A stretch of 64,000 bases of DNA. It comes from Halichoerus grypus. Its lineage: Eukaryota; Chordata; Mammalia; Carnivora; Phocidae. Shown in pieces: positions 45,379 to 58,144 of the stretch. The position numbers and the translations under genes were made by a program. The DNA lies in NCBI RefSeq assembly GCF_964656455.1, contig NC_135721.1, forward strand, positions 80,394,754 to 80,458,753. Direction: 5' to 3'. The notes below the pieces were generated by a model that was given only the letters and a program-made list of their open reading frames with translations, was not told where the DNA came from and ran no database searches. Each line of letters opens with the position of its first letter. Position 1 is the stretch's first letter.

Positions 45379-47409
45379 TCATCTGAAGGATTCAAGATGG
45401 TGACATAGAAGATCCTGAATTCATGTCCTCCCACAGACACACTGGGTCTAAAGCTACATATGGAACAATTTCCTCTCAAAATATCTAAAGTGGCTTAGTG
45501 GTGACTACACATTGGGCAAATGAGAAGAAAACCACATCAAAGCAGGTAGGGGAGCCTGGGATAAAATTTCACCATAAACCAGACCCTGGCACAGCAACCC
45601 ACAACTGGGCGTGTACTCAAAACCCAGAGCTTCTCCCTGAGGCATGAAGGGTTCAAACCTCACATCAGTCACTCCAACTTTTAAGACATACACTTGAGAG
45701 ACAAGCCCACAAAACGTCTAATTCTGAAAGCCAATAGAGCTCACATCCTGAGACCCACAAGAAGGTAGTGATCTGAGAAACAGCTCTTAAAGGGCCCATG
45801 CACTCAGACTCACCCACTCCAGGGCCTCGCTGAGGCACACAATTGTGTCCAGACTTAAAGTGAAGGGGGCTCATCTGCTTATACTAAAACCTCGGCTGGA
45901 GGGGCAGACATCTGATTTAACACACACACACAGGAGCCTGCTAGAACACACTCCAGGCACGGAATTGGCAGGCAGCATCTTCACACTTTCCCTTTGCCAT
46001 ACTCCAAAGCACCGGTATCTTCCAGGAGGAAGCCTTTATGTATGTCTGCTGCTCCGATTGTTGCAGCTTCACCTAAAAGATGCCTCTTGATGGGGGGCTT
46101 ATGCTTGTGGCCCCTCAGGACTGTATATATTTTCATACTTTTAAGAGCTTCTACCTGGATATCTGGTTTCCAGTCAGCCTGAATCTAGGTGCTGAGATTC
46201 TCCACTTCGGGATACTGACAGGTCTTGGTACATCCTCATCTACTGGGAGCTATTAAAAACATAATAGGTTGCTTGACAAGCACAAAGTTTTGAGAGATGA
46301 CTAAGACCTGGAGTAGTGTTGAATTACAAATTTCATCTCTTACAGGAGGCCACTCCTTCAAGATTGGGAGAGGTGGTGGTTTCATAGAAACCAACACAGA
46401 GAATCAAACAAAATGAAAAAACAGAGGGATATGTTCTAACTGAAAGAACTAGATAAAACTCCATAAAAAAACTTAATGAAATGAAGATAACTTGCCTGAT
46501 AATGAGTTCAAAGTAAATGTCATAAATATGTCCACCAGACTGGGAAGAAGAATAGATGAATATAGTGAGGATTCAACAAAGGGATGGAAACTATAAGAAA
46601 TATGAAATAGAAGTCACAGAACTGAAGAATACAATAATTAAACTGAAAATTACACTGGAGGGGTTCAACAACAGCTTAGATGAAGCAGAAGAAAGGATCA
46701 GTCAACTATAAGCAAGGCAGTGGAACTCACCCAATCAGAGCAGCAAAAAGAAAAAAATATGAAAAAATGTGAAAATAGCTTAAGGGATTTATAGGATAAC
46801 ATCAAAGAGATGAACATTCATATTATAGGGGTTCTAGCAGGAGAAGACAGAGACAAGGGGGGCAGAAATCTTATTTGAAGAAATAATGGCTTAAAACTGG
46901 GGAAAGAAACACACATCCAGATCCAAGAATCCCAGAGAGTTTCAAATAAGAGGAACTCAAAAAAACTCACATCAAGACACATTATAATTAAAATGTCAAA
47001 GTTAAGGACAAGGAGAGAATATCAAAAGAATAAACAAGAGTAAAACAACTTGTTACATACAGGAGAACCCCATAAGACTATGGCAGATTTTTTAGCAGAA
47101 ACTTTGCAGGCCAGAGAGAGTGGCATGATATATTCAAACTGCTGAAAGAGAAAACTTCCAACCAAGAATACTCTGCCCAGCCAAGTTATCATTCAGAATT
47201 GAAGGAGAGATAAAGAGTTTTCCAGACAAGCAAAAGCTAAAGAAGTTCATCACCATTAAATTGATCTTTTAAGGAATGTTAAAGGGACTTCTTCAAGCTG
47301 AAAGGAGAAAGGGTGCTAATTATCAGCAAGAACATTTATGAATGAATAAGTCTCACAGGAAAAGTAAATATAAAAGGTAGTGACTTAATTACTTATGAAG
47401 CTAGGATGG

Positions 47410-47596
47410 GGGCTCCTGTGTGGCTCAGTTGGTTGAGAGCTCAGACTCTTGATTTCAGCTCAGGTTATGGTCTCAGGAGCATGAGATCGAGCCCCACATC
47501 AGGCTTGAGATACTCTCTCCCTCTGGCCCTCCTTATCCACTCACACTCTCTCTCTCTCTCTAAAAAATAAATAAATAAATAAATAATTTAAAAAAT
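47410..47596 (+). mobile_element. Can-SINE inside L1
   Basis: GGGGGCTCCTGTGTGGCTCAG head, AAATAAATAAATAAATAATTT tail. Flanks AAGCTAGGATG on both sides. Confidence 0.95.
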
Positions 47597-48218
47597 AAAG
47601 CTAGGATGAAGATTCAAAGACAAAGTAGTAAAAATAACTATGATTACAATAATTAGTTAAGAGATACACAAGATAAAAAGATGTACAATGTCACATCAAA
47701 TACACAAAATGAGGGAGGGGAGACTAAAAATGTTTAGCTTTAGAATGGAATCAAACTTAAGTTGTTATCAACCTAAAATAGACTGTTACAGATATAAGTT
47801 GTTATATGTAAGCCTCATAGTAACCATGAAGCAAAAATCTAAATACACAAAAGATACCACTAAAGAGAGTCATGAAATCACAAATGAAGAGAGCAAGAGA
47901 AGAAGAAAGGAACAGAGAGGAACTACAAAAACAGCTAGAAAAACAATTAACAAAATGGCAATAAGCACATACCTATCGATAATTACTTTAAATATAAATG
48001 TAAATGGACCAATTCTCCAATCAAAAAGACACATATGGCTGAGTTGATTAAAAAAACAAACCCATCTATATGCTGCCTACAGGAGACACACTTTGGACAC
48101 ACATGGACTGAAACTGAAGGGTTAAAGAAAGATACTCCATGCAAATGGAAACCAAAAGAAAGCTGGGGTAGCTATATTTCTATTAGACAAAGATAGATGT
48201 TAAAACAAAGACTGTATT

Positions 48219-48406
48219 GGGGGTTCCTGGGTGGCTCAGTCGGTTAAGTGTCTGACTTCAGCTCAGGTCTTGATCCCAAGGTCCTGCGATCAAGCCCCTT
48301 GGGCTCCGTGCTCAGTGGGGAGTCTGCTTGAGATTCTCTCTCTCCCTCTGTCCCTTCCCTCACTTGTGTTCTCTCTCTCTAATAAATAAATAAAATCTTA
48401 AAAAAA
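48219..48406 (+). mobile_element. Can-SINE inside L1
   Basis: GGGGGTTCCTGGGTGGCTCAG head. Target-site duplication AAAGACTGTATT (48207-48218, 48407-48418). Confidence 0.95.
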
Positions 48407-49200
48407 AAGACTGTATTAAGAGACAAAGAAGTGATCAATCTAACAAGAGGATATAACATTTGTAAATATCTATGCCCCAAAGGAGCACCTAAGTACATAA
48501 AGCAAATATTAACAGATGTAAAGGAAGAAACAGACAGTAGTATAATAATAGGAGACCTTAACAGTCCACCTATATCAATGAATGGATCATCCAGGCAGAA
48601 AATCAGTAAGGACACATCAGCCTTAAATGACACAGACCATATGGACTTAACAGATATATATAGAATATTCCACCCAAAAGCAACAGAACACATATTTTCC
48701 TCAAGTGCATATGGAACATTTTTGAGATAGATCATGTTAGGCCACAAAATGAGTTTTAATAAATTTAAGAGCACTGAAATCATATCAAGCATCTTTTCTG
48801 ACCACCATGGTATAAAACTTACACAGAGAAAACTGGAAAATTCACAAATATGTGCAGATTAAACAACATGCTACTGAATAACCAGTGAATCAAAGAATAA
48901 ATCCAAAGGGAAATCAAAAACCACCTCGAGACAAATGAAAACAGAAATGGAACATACCCAAATCAATGGGATGCAGCAAAATCAGATCTGAAAGGGAAAT
49001 TCATAGCAGTAAATATCTACTTCAAGAGACAAGAAAAGTCTCAAATAAACAACCTACCTTTACAGCTCAAGAAACTAGAAAAAGAAGAGCCAACCTGACA
49101 GTTGGTGGAAGGAAGGAAATAACAAGACCAGAGGGGAAATAAATGCAATAGAGACTAAAAGACCAAAAAAGATCAGTGAAACTAAGAGCTGGTTCTTGGA

Positions 49201-50950
49201 TTGGTTTTGAAAGCAATCGACCTGAGCAGCAGAGATAACTAATGCGAAGTGATGGTGCTATCTCAGAACAAAGCAAATGTCTTACAATTCATCTGCAATT
49301 CAAAGTTTGGTGTATAATACAGATAAAAGACAGTACTTAAAAACTGCAGTACATCAAAACCCGCAAAGATTGCATTACATCTAGAGTTCAAATGAAAGGT
49401 GCCTGTAGGCCTTTTATGCTGTGAACCCTTCAGGACTGGTTTAAGAAAATTACCCAAACTCCCTCTTGATGTTAGTTGGAGCGTTTAAAATGTAACCCCT
49501 CACAAGTTCTGTGTGGCCTCCGACCCAATTATGAAGAACTGATCTCCAGGAGAATTGACTATGCGTTAAGAATTTCTTTAATGTCATTAACAGCTCGTGT
49601 GGTCCTTATTAATGTCAAATAAAGCAGGAAGAAGAAAAATTACACAGCCATTTACATGTACACACACACACACTAGTAAAAAACCCTGTTCTTTACTTGT
49701 GACATGAAGGATGATCCACATTCGAACCTGATGGTGCCCAAAGGGGAGAGCACACCCTGAGGGGATGGGCAAAGCCGGCTTACCTTCTCCACACTCACCA
49801 TCTTAAAGTACAGCCATCTAAAGGTTATTTGGGTCTTACTTAGGACATTGGCCAGTGGCCGCTGCTCCCTCTCTTTAATGAAGTGGGAAAGTTCTATCAA
49901 AGACCGGAAATGTCGCTTCCACGGGGCTGCACGCCACAGCCGGAGCCGTCCCCGTCTCCATCACAGAGATTACTCTTGGCAGCACCACCTGGGGCTCTGA
50001 GGACCGGAAGCCGAACTGCTGCTCCCTGCGCATGGCTCAACATAGTCCGTCCGTCCTGTTCCGAGCACCGCTGCCCCAGAGCTCCCTCTGCAGTCAGAAT
50101 TCTCAAGTTCTAGGGAGCTCTTGATCCTCACTGAACATCTTTGTTTTTCTGCATTATTCCAAAGCTCTGACCCTCTCTTTCAGAGTACATGGGTTTAGAG
50201 ACATGCAGATGTGTAACTGAGCCAAACTAAACGTACTTAATTCTCACTAAGTCTTTCTTTATAAATCCAAGCTCCCACGTATGTAATTAGATTTGTGGCT
50301 CAGCTCTGAACCTTCTCCACCAGGGTTGGGTCTTCCAAGTGCCAGGCTCTCCGAAACACGGCTGAGTGCCTGTGCCGCTGTTGTTGGCAGGCACTTACTA
50401 TACCAAAAAATAGAGACCCATGCCTCCTCTCTTAACGCAGCAATTTGTATGGAGCTGGATCCACAGTAAATATACAATACCGTAGGGTGTTTTTTTTTTT
50501 TTTTTTCACTTAATGCTACTTCATTTAACTTTTCCCATGCATGTAGGCAGTTGTTGAATTTATTATGTGATTGTTTGCATAATACTTCCTCAAGTAAACC
50601 ATCAAGCTTTATGCTCTATTACACTTAGATATATAACATGTTTCTAGGGATTTTTTTTCTATTACAAATTTATGTTGCCAGAAACAATTTTAACATATAT
50701 TCCTTCTTTGAAGTTATTTACTTAGCCTAAATCTCCAGTCTAGAGGACTGTCTCAGTCTAATGTATTTCATTAATATATTTCAAGGATAAAATGGAGCAG
50801 ATGGGACATTGTTGTAAGGAAAATGATTATAGATATATTTAAATTACCAGACTGATAAGGTAAAAGTTGTACTTAGAAAGTATTAAAACCATTAATTCCA
50901 AAATTCCAAGTTGGAAAGTCAAGTGAGATATACTTTTTACAAAATCTATA
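49201..50950. other. Low-repeat intergenic island
   Basis: I see no SINE or L1 text here. 49840-50110 is relatively GC- and CpG-rich. On the - strand, 49900-49760 contains splice-donor-like strings (GATGGTGAGTG, GAGAAGGTAAGC) downstream of an open stretch, but no homology is recognised. It could hold a non-coding transcript exon, a degraded retrocopy or a conserved non-coding element. Confidence 0.4.
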
Positions 50951-50959
50951 TACATTAAA

Positions 50960-51345
50960 GAGATAATCTCACAAACCTAATAGCAAAAACAAAAAACACC
51001 AAAAAAACAAACAAAAACCCCAATCTAATTAAAAAATAGGCAGAGGGGGGCACCTGGCTGGCTCAGTCGGTAGAGTGTGCGACTCTTGATCTTGGGTTCA
51101 TGAGTTGGATGTAGAGATTACTTTCAGAAAAAATCTAAAACCTGCAAAGAACAACATCCTCAGTAAAAAAAATTAAAATTAAAAAAAAAATAGAGTATCT
51201 GAACAGATATTTTTCCAAAGAAGACACACAGATAGCCAACAGGTACATGAAAAGGTGCCCAACATCACTAATCATCAGGGAAATTCAAATCAAAGCCACC
51301 ATGAGATATCACCTCACACCTGTTTGAATGGCAGCAACTTAGGTT
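50960..51345 (+). mobile_element. L1 ORF2 3' fragment (+)
   Basis: 'atttttccaaagaagacaca', 'cagatagccaacaggtacat', 'catcagggaaattcaaatca', 'gatatcacctcacacctgtt'. Interrupted by a short Can-SINE. Confidence 0.85.
51047..51145 (+). mobile_element. Short Can-SINE
   Basis: GGGGGCACCTGGCTGGCTCAG head and 'tggatgtagagattacttt' short-type tail, within the L1 fragment. Confidence 0.88.
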
Positions 51346-53349
51346 CCCCCTGTGTTTATGCTCTGCATCAAGTTTAGAGGCCACTACCCAGGCAGGATGT
51401 TGGGGACTGGGGGGTGGGCGGCAGTCGCAGCAGCTGTCCTGGAAGCCTGCTAGCTACTTCATTTCATCACCAGGGTGAGTCACCAGCCATCCTAACAGCA
51501 AGGCAATCTGGGACGCTGAGTCTTTTAAGTAAACCATTACCCTCAATCAACTCAGAATTTTCTTGGGAAGGCAGAACAGGAGAGTGGGTATGGGCTAATG
51601 GTAGCTGTGTTCACTGAATTCCTCTACCCCGAGCTGGCTATTCATCAGAAATCCATCTCCACTTAACCTTTCAATTTAGAAAACCCGATGGGGAACAGCC
51701 TACATCAGACACAAAGTTATCCTCACTCAGAACATTTTCCCCAAGAAAACAGGACAGTTGTCCATACAAAATGCAGTTAGACAACTGTTCAAAATTTTTG
51801 ATGTGTACAGGTCACCTCTCATTATTCAGTTGGAAAACAAGACACATCTAAATAAAGAAAAACTGCTTGAGGAGCCATAAAGTTTTGTTCTTTATATGAG
51901 ATTAAAAGCCTACTTGTTGAAAACATATGTAACACTTTAACAGCAATTTCTTAGCAATAATTTTTAAAAATGCATTTGGTTCCCAAACAATAAAATGTCA
52001 GAGCACAACTTCATCTTCAGGAGTCAAGCACTGGTGGAGTGAACAGGGAGAAAGACTGGAGGCCTGAGCTGCCATCAGATTCCCCAGGAAGGAGACACTG
52101 ATGAGTAAACTACACCCGCAAAATCATAATCCTGCTTCTCTCGCCTTCAGTCCTCTGCAGAGGTTTTTGTTGGCTGTATTCCGATTAGCTGCTTGGGAAG
52201 GAATGTTGGTGTAGCTGTTCTCATTCTACAGACAGGGAAATTCCAGAAGCCTCTGCTGACAGGGAGTGGGGAGGTGCTGAAACACCTGGCCACGGAGCAA
52301 AGGTTTTTCAAATGAGGGAGTTTGGCTTGGCAGGCACACCTTCCATTCCTGTGCCTGCACCCAGGGGTGGCATGCCTGGACTCACGGCTGCCTGGCTTTT
52401 GAAAGAAAGAAAAAGGCCAAGTGGCCCTCCCCAGCTTGAAGACCTCCACGGCAGCTGAGGGGAGTTCTAGCCGGCCAGGGCCGGGAGATGCCCTCTGGCA
52501 CACACTCGCCCGGAGGGGACCAGCTAGGACAGCTGCCGCGTGTTTACCTTGCTTCTCAGCCAAGACCATCACCTTGGATGCAACAGGCCTCAACTTTCCA
52601 ACGTTTTTATTTTGTGTAGCTTTACCATAGGGTCCTAAGGAAAGAAGCTTTTTAAATACAACAGCACTGCCACCAAAGAAAACAAAAAACAAAACAAAGA
52701 TCTCCTTTACTCTTGTTCTCTTCCGCAATATTCTTTCCTCTATTTTGCTTTTATCGGGCTCTTCAGAACAGAAACGTACTCAGCATCTCAGAGGCTCATT
52801 TTTTCTCACAAAAGATGTTCTAATTCAAGTCAGGTTATGTATTAAATGCCCATTGTGTGCCTCGCAGAATTTCATTGCTAGCACACATCATTTATGTTTT
52901 CCAAAGTGCCTTTCCACCTGTTATTTTCTTCAACATTCACAGCAAGGGAGGCCAGGCATCATCATCCCTGTTAGGCCCAGGGAACTTAAGTGGCTTGCAA
53001 CTTCACATGATTTCAGAGTGAAGCTGGTGAATCGGTCAGGCTCCTGGCAGAAAGCAGATGCCACACTCAAGGTGGGTGATTGATGAAGGACTCACTTACA
53101 AAGAGAGGAATGGGGTCTAAGGAAACCAGAAGGGGCAGGGGAGGCAGCTGTTACCAGACCCTGGAGCCAGAGCGTACTGGGCACAGGGGCTGCCAGACAG
53201 AGATTCCCTTGGCCTCAGGGACCCTGCAGGAAGCAGGGCAGCGATAAAGGCCCTCCCACCTCCTGATGATGCTCCCTGCTGGCCACACTCAACAGGAAGC
53301 CCACACCGCCCAGCCTCCCAGGCCCAGGGGAGGGGTTAGCAGGGGCCAG
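51346..53349. other. Intergenic, mostly unique
   Basis: No gene recognised. A 193-codon open frame on the - strand (52147-52728) lacks any known domain. About 52920-53330 reads like old interspersed repeat ('caggctcctggcagaaagca', 'gatgccacactcaaggtggg'). Confidence 0.55.
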
Positions 53350-53555
53350 GGCCCATCCCAGCCCTGCCACTACTGGCCGTGTGACCTTAGGGAGAGGTTA
53401 CATTTAACCTCTCTGTATCTTCATCTCTTCATTTATGTGGTAGGGATGGTACAAGGACTGAACTTGGACACTGTGCTCATGATTGGAAAGGTCGTATCTG
53501 AAAAGGACTTGGCCCAGTGCCAGGTAAGGGCTCAGTAAACAGTGGATGTTCTGGT
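53350..53555 (+). repeat. MIR SINE
   Basis: 'ctgccactactggccgtgtg', 'aacctctctgtatcttcat', 'ggcccagtgccaggtaaggg', 'ctcagtaaacagtgg', in MIR order. Confidence 0.8.
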
Positions 53556-53827
53556 GCCTGATCTCCACCTCACCTCACGGACCCATAATGCAGTCACTGG
53601 CACTTCTTCCACTTTGGCCTCCTCTCAGCTAGGGGCTACAGATTTGCTATGAGATGCTTCTAGAGCTTTGAAAAAGTACATGTAGACCTTGTGATACGAA
53701 CTATTACTTGGGCAAATTTCGTGGATTTAAAGCTATCTCCTAACTTCCTCTACATACATCTAAAGACTTCAGATTTGCGAAATGGAAGGGATGGGTTGAA
53801 TCCACACTGAAATGAAATACAGGTTAG

Positions 53828-53958
53828 GGGCGCCTGGGTGGCTCAGTTGGTTGAGCATCCAACTCTTGGTTTCGGCTCAGGTCATGATCTCAGGGTCACA
53901 AAATTCTCTCCCTCTGTCCCCTCCCTCTCTGAAAATAAATTAATAAATCTTAAAAAAA
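53828..53958 (+). mobile_element. Can-SINE with internal deletion
   Basis: GGGGCGCCTGGGTGGCTCAG head joined early to the CT-rich part and an AATAAATTAATAAATCTT-A(n) tail. Flanks AATACAGGTTA / AATACAGGTAA. Confidence 0.93.
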
Positions 53959-54977
53959 ATACAGGTAAAAATAAAAAACAGAACTGAGCACAACTGAATT
54001 CAGTAATGAGTTCTAGCTTGATAAAGGCTCTTTCTTAGCCAAGCTCCAACTGCACCACCCTTGAACCCCAACCTCACATCTTTCAGCTCTCCAGGTCTGT
54101 GCATGACTTGTCGACTGCAGGGGACTGACATTCCTTTAGATGCTCACCTCTCGGTGCCTGGCCAGGTCAGCTTAGGCGTTAAAGAACTGAGGGAATAAGG
54201 AGGTTAAAAAGAGATGGCGAGAGGGGAAAGGAGGCCCGAGAAGAGAGGAACGTCATGTGGCATGTGGCATCAGAGGGGTAAGGAGGATGGCATGAGATGG
54301 AGGGTGCGAGTGGACAGAGGAGGTTGGAGGAAGAGGTTGGGGGTTTCATCTCTGCTGACACAGCAGATGGGTCCACAATGGGGGGAAGGTTTGAATAGGT
54401 AAAGACAAGAGAGAGAAATAAAGCACATGGCTTTGACCAGTAACACCTTTCCAGGAGCTTCTGCTTCTGAAGAATTCCCAACCCTGACAACCCTTCGCTG
54501 GCACAGGAAAGGATCTGAGATCAGTGTACATCCATCAGAGGGATGCCAACTCTGCATCTTGCACACATTCTGCTGCTGTCCTGTGGGCCTGCGATGTCTC
54601 TGGGCACCAGTTACCGTGGTAAAAGTGATGGGCTCGCTCTCATGCACTGTGCCACCTGCACAGCACTGCTTCCTGTCCACCCGGGACTTTCCTTGCCTTT
54701 AATTTTCACAACAATCCTGTGAAATACCATCATTTCTCTCATTTTCTTTATTTAAACAAAACCTTTTGTGTGAATATAACACATGCACAAAAGTGCCCAC
54801 CATGTAAATGCACAGGTTCATACATTATCAAGTGAATGTCTGCATAACTGCCTCCCCTGTCATGAGATTGAACACTGCCCGCCCCCAGAAGGCCTCCAAT
54901 CACAAACCTCTCCCCAGCTGTGCAACCCACCCTCTATTTTCTAGACAAATAAACTGTGACTCAGAAATGATTGCTTG
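53959..54977. other. Intergenic, unique
   Basis: No repeat or gene recognised. Open frames on both strands are short and anonymous. Confidence 0.6.
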
Positions 54978-55176
54978 GGTGGCACCTGGGTGGCTGAGCA
55001 TCCATCTCTTGGTTTCGGCTCAGGTCGTGATCTCGGGGTCATGAGATCAATCCCCGAGTTGGGCTCTGCGCTCATCCTCTTGCGATTCTCTCCCTCTCCT
55101 CCCTCTCTGCCCCTCCTCTTGCTCACGCTTGCCCTCTCTCTCTCAAATAAATAAATGAATAAAATCTTTAAAAAAA
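54978..55176 (+). mobile_element. Can-SINE
   Basis: GTGGCACCTGGGTGGCTGAG head (short internal loss), AAATAAATAAATGAATAAAATC tail. Flanks AGAAATGATTGCTTGG / AGAAATGATGCACTGG. Confidence 0.93.
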
Positions 55177-55365
55177 AGAAATGATGCACTGGAACACTGA
55201 ATGAGCCCTGAAGAGAAAACTTGTAAAGCTCTCCAAGAACAGAGAAGAAAAGGATAAAGAAAGGGCAAAGATGACAGAAAAAAAAAAAGTTATGAAAAAA
55301 TAGAGATAAGACCTAAAATATATAAATATTTCAAAACAAAAACAAACTAGAAAAACTGGAACAGG

Positions 55366-55561
55366 GGTGCCTGGGTGGCTCAGTTGGTTAAGCGTCTGCC
55401 TTCAACTCAGGTCATGATCCCGGGGTCCTGGGATCGAGCCCCACGTCAGGCTCTCTGCTCAGCGGAAGCCTGCTTCTCTCTCTTCCTGCTGCTCCCCCAG
55501 CCTGTACTCTCTCTCTCTGTCAAATAAATAAATAAAATCTTTAAAAAAAAAAAAAAAAGGA
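55366..55561 (+). mobile_element. Can-SINE
   Basis: GGGTGCCTGGGTGGCTCAG head. Target-site duplication AGAAAAACTGGAACAG on both sides (about 55350-55365 and 55562-55577). Confidence 0.95.
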
Positions 55562-57525
55562 AAGAAAAACTGGAACAGAATAAATAATCCAACACGATTA
55601 AGTATTCTGAGATAAAGAGGTAAAGAAAGATACAAATCTAAGTAATTACCAAGTTTCACACAAAATAAAGGGGCCCTGGACACACCATGAGTAAATTTCT
55701 AGGCTTAAATGCACGTGTACTACATTTTTCCACTTCCTAAAGGAACAAAATTCAAGCTGGCCAGTAACTTCCTACTACTTTTCACTACTAATATGAGACT
55801 TTGTGTTGTCTTTCTTGTTGATGACTAATCTTGTCAGAGATTTATTTTAGTCTTTCAAAACACCAGCTTTCAGTGTTGATCCTGTTTTATATCCTTATTT
55901 TGTTATGTTGCTTTTTTATCTTTTTAATATTCCTTCCTTCCACTTTATTTATATTCACTTTTTGTTCTTGTTCCATCGTCTCTGGATGTTTGGTTCACAT
56001 ATTTTCAGCCTTTCTTCCTTTCTGATAATTCAATTCCACATTTCTGTGTAAAAATTATTTTAGTTAGCTGCATAAGGTTTGGTTAAGTGTCATATATATT
56101 GTTTAAAGTATTTTCTAATTTCTGGTATGGTTTTGTCTTTGATCCTCTTGTTATTTAAAAGAATGCTGTAAATGTATGAGTTTTTACATTATCTTTTTGT
56201 TACTGACCTCTAACGATTGTACTGTGGTCAGAAAATGTGCTCTTTTTAATACTGATTTCATTGAAACTTGACTTGATTTATGCCCTAATACATGGTTAAT
56301 TGTTGGAAATGTTCTGTGTGCATGTAAAGAATGTGTATTGTTCAGTCAACATTCTATATATATTAAGCTTATTGCCTTGTTCAAATTTTTCATATGCTTA
56401 GTACTTTTCATGACATGATTTATTGATTACTGAAAGAGATGTATGAAAATTTCCACTTACGATAATGGACTTGTCTTACTCTAAGTCTTTAAAAACTTTT
56501 ACTATGTTTATGTTTTAAGCATATATGTATACAATTGTGATATTCTCCTGGTGAACTAAAATTTTTATCACTAGATAATGACCTATTTCTGACTTTTAAA
56601 AATTATTTACACTTTGTATTTTAGAGTTGTACCACGTTTTTTTGGATAGGTCTTGTCCATATATCTTTTTTCTCCCTCTGTTTTCACTCTTTCTGTGTCC
56701 TTATATTTTTAGAATGGCTCTTGAAAACAATTTATAGCTGGATTTTTTAATCCACTCCAGTAATCATTGTCTCAACTGGTGAGTCTAATCCATTTATATT
56801 GATTGTGACTACTGATATAATGGATTAACTTCTACTATCTTATTTGGTATATATTTCCCTTTTTTCCCTGCTTATTTTTTTCTTGCCTTCATTGGTAGAG
56901 TCCTCTACCTCTTTTATTAGTTTAGAAATTATTCTGTATTTAATCTTTTGGTGGTTTTTCTAGAAATTTTAACATCATGTTTAATTTAAAAGTCTGAATT
57001 ACCCTACTAAGCAACATAGTACCTTAAAACATTTTAGCTCTAATTCTAACTACCTCATTCCTGAGTTCTTGTCCTGGATTTTAGTTCTTTTATTACCAAA
57101 TTAAATATGGCTATTTCATAGAGTTGTTTTATTCACATATTTACCATTCTCTTTGCTATGTCATCTCACCTCTTCAACTTCCTAAGACCATTTTTGCTTC
57201 TTCCTAAAGTACATCATTTAGAAATTCCCTTAAATGTAGTTTATTGGTAGTAAATATTTAATTTGCTTTCTCTGAAATATCTTTATCTTGCCACTGTTCT
57301 TGAAAGATATTTTGATGACTAGGAAAACTCTAATTTGACAGCCTTGTTTTTCAGTACATTGAAAATATTCCATTTAATGGACCAGTTGTTGAAAGTCATT
57401 TTCAATCTATATTGCCCCTTTGAAATTAATGTCTTATCTCTGGTTGCTTTCAAATTTCTACTCTGTTTTTGGTGTTCTTGGTGTTCTTTCATCTTCTATC
57501 AATATGATGTTTTTAGATATGGATG

Positions 57526-57712
57526 TCTTTTTTTTTTAAGATTTTATTTATTCATTTGACAGAGAGTGAGTACAAGCAGGGGGAGCAGCAGAGGGAGGAG
57601 AAGCAGTTTCCCCACTGAGCAGGGAGCCCGATGTGGGGCTCAATCTCAGGACCCCGGGGTCATGACCTGAGCTGAAGACAGATGTTTGACAGACTGAGCC
57701 ACCCAGGCACCA
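57526..57712 (-). mobile_element. Can-SINE, antisense
   Basis: T(n)AAGATTTTATTTATTCATTTGAC to GAGCCACCCAGGCACCA. Flanks ATATGGAT on both sides. Confidence 0.95.
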
Positions 57713-58112
57713 CAATATGGATATTTTTTTTATTTACCTTGCTTTTAATTCATTTGGATTCTTGAACCGGGGTACATATTTTTCATCAGTTCTCAATAAT
57801 TTATTCTCAGTCATTATTTTTTCACATGCTATCTCTGCCCCATTCCCTCCTGGAACCCATTTAACATGTATATTAGATCTCCTTATGCTTTATCCTTCAT
57901 GTAATATAATCTTTTAGATTTTTTTTTTTTCTCTATGGGCATTCTGTGTAATTTCTACAGCCAATTTTCTTTTAAACCATATCTTTTCTAATTTCGATAT
58001 TTTCACTTCTTAGAAGTTACTTTTCAAAACTTTCTTGTCAATTATTAGTCTTGTTTCATTGTATTTCTAATTACCTCGTTTCTTTAAAACCACTGAACAT
58101 AATTTATGTTGT

Positions 58113-58144
58113 ATTATGGTATCTCAATTGTGAGATACCATAAT
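58113..58144. repeat. 32-bp perfect palindrome
   Basis: Half-site ATTATGGTATCTCAAT followed immediately by its reverse complement, with no spacer (centre AATT). Confidence 0.95.

Larger units (their letters stand above)
45379..49200 (+). mobile_element. L1 5' segment in opposite orientation (5' inversion)
   Basis: Sense-oriented L1 from its 5' UTR ('ttcaagatggtgacatagaa'), through decayed ORF1 (about 46400-47600, 'tgaagcagaagaaaggatca'), to mid-ORF2, ending at 'aactaagagctggttcttgg' near 49195. The preceding antisense piece stops at the same ORF2 point (complement of 'cctaagagctgattctttga'). Contains two + strand Can-SINEs. All frames are broken. Confidence 0.85.

Noticed and set aside
49673..49900. 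75-codon - strand frame ending near donor-like sites, considered as a novel exon
   Set aside because: No homology recognised and no acceptor or promoter evidence. Kept only as part of the unexplained island.
52147..52728. 193-codon open frame on the - strand
   Set aside because: No recognisable domain, biased composition, ends inside unrelated unique sequence, no splice or poly(A) support. Probably chance.
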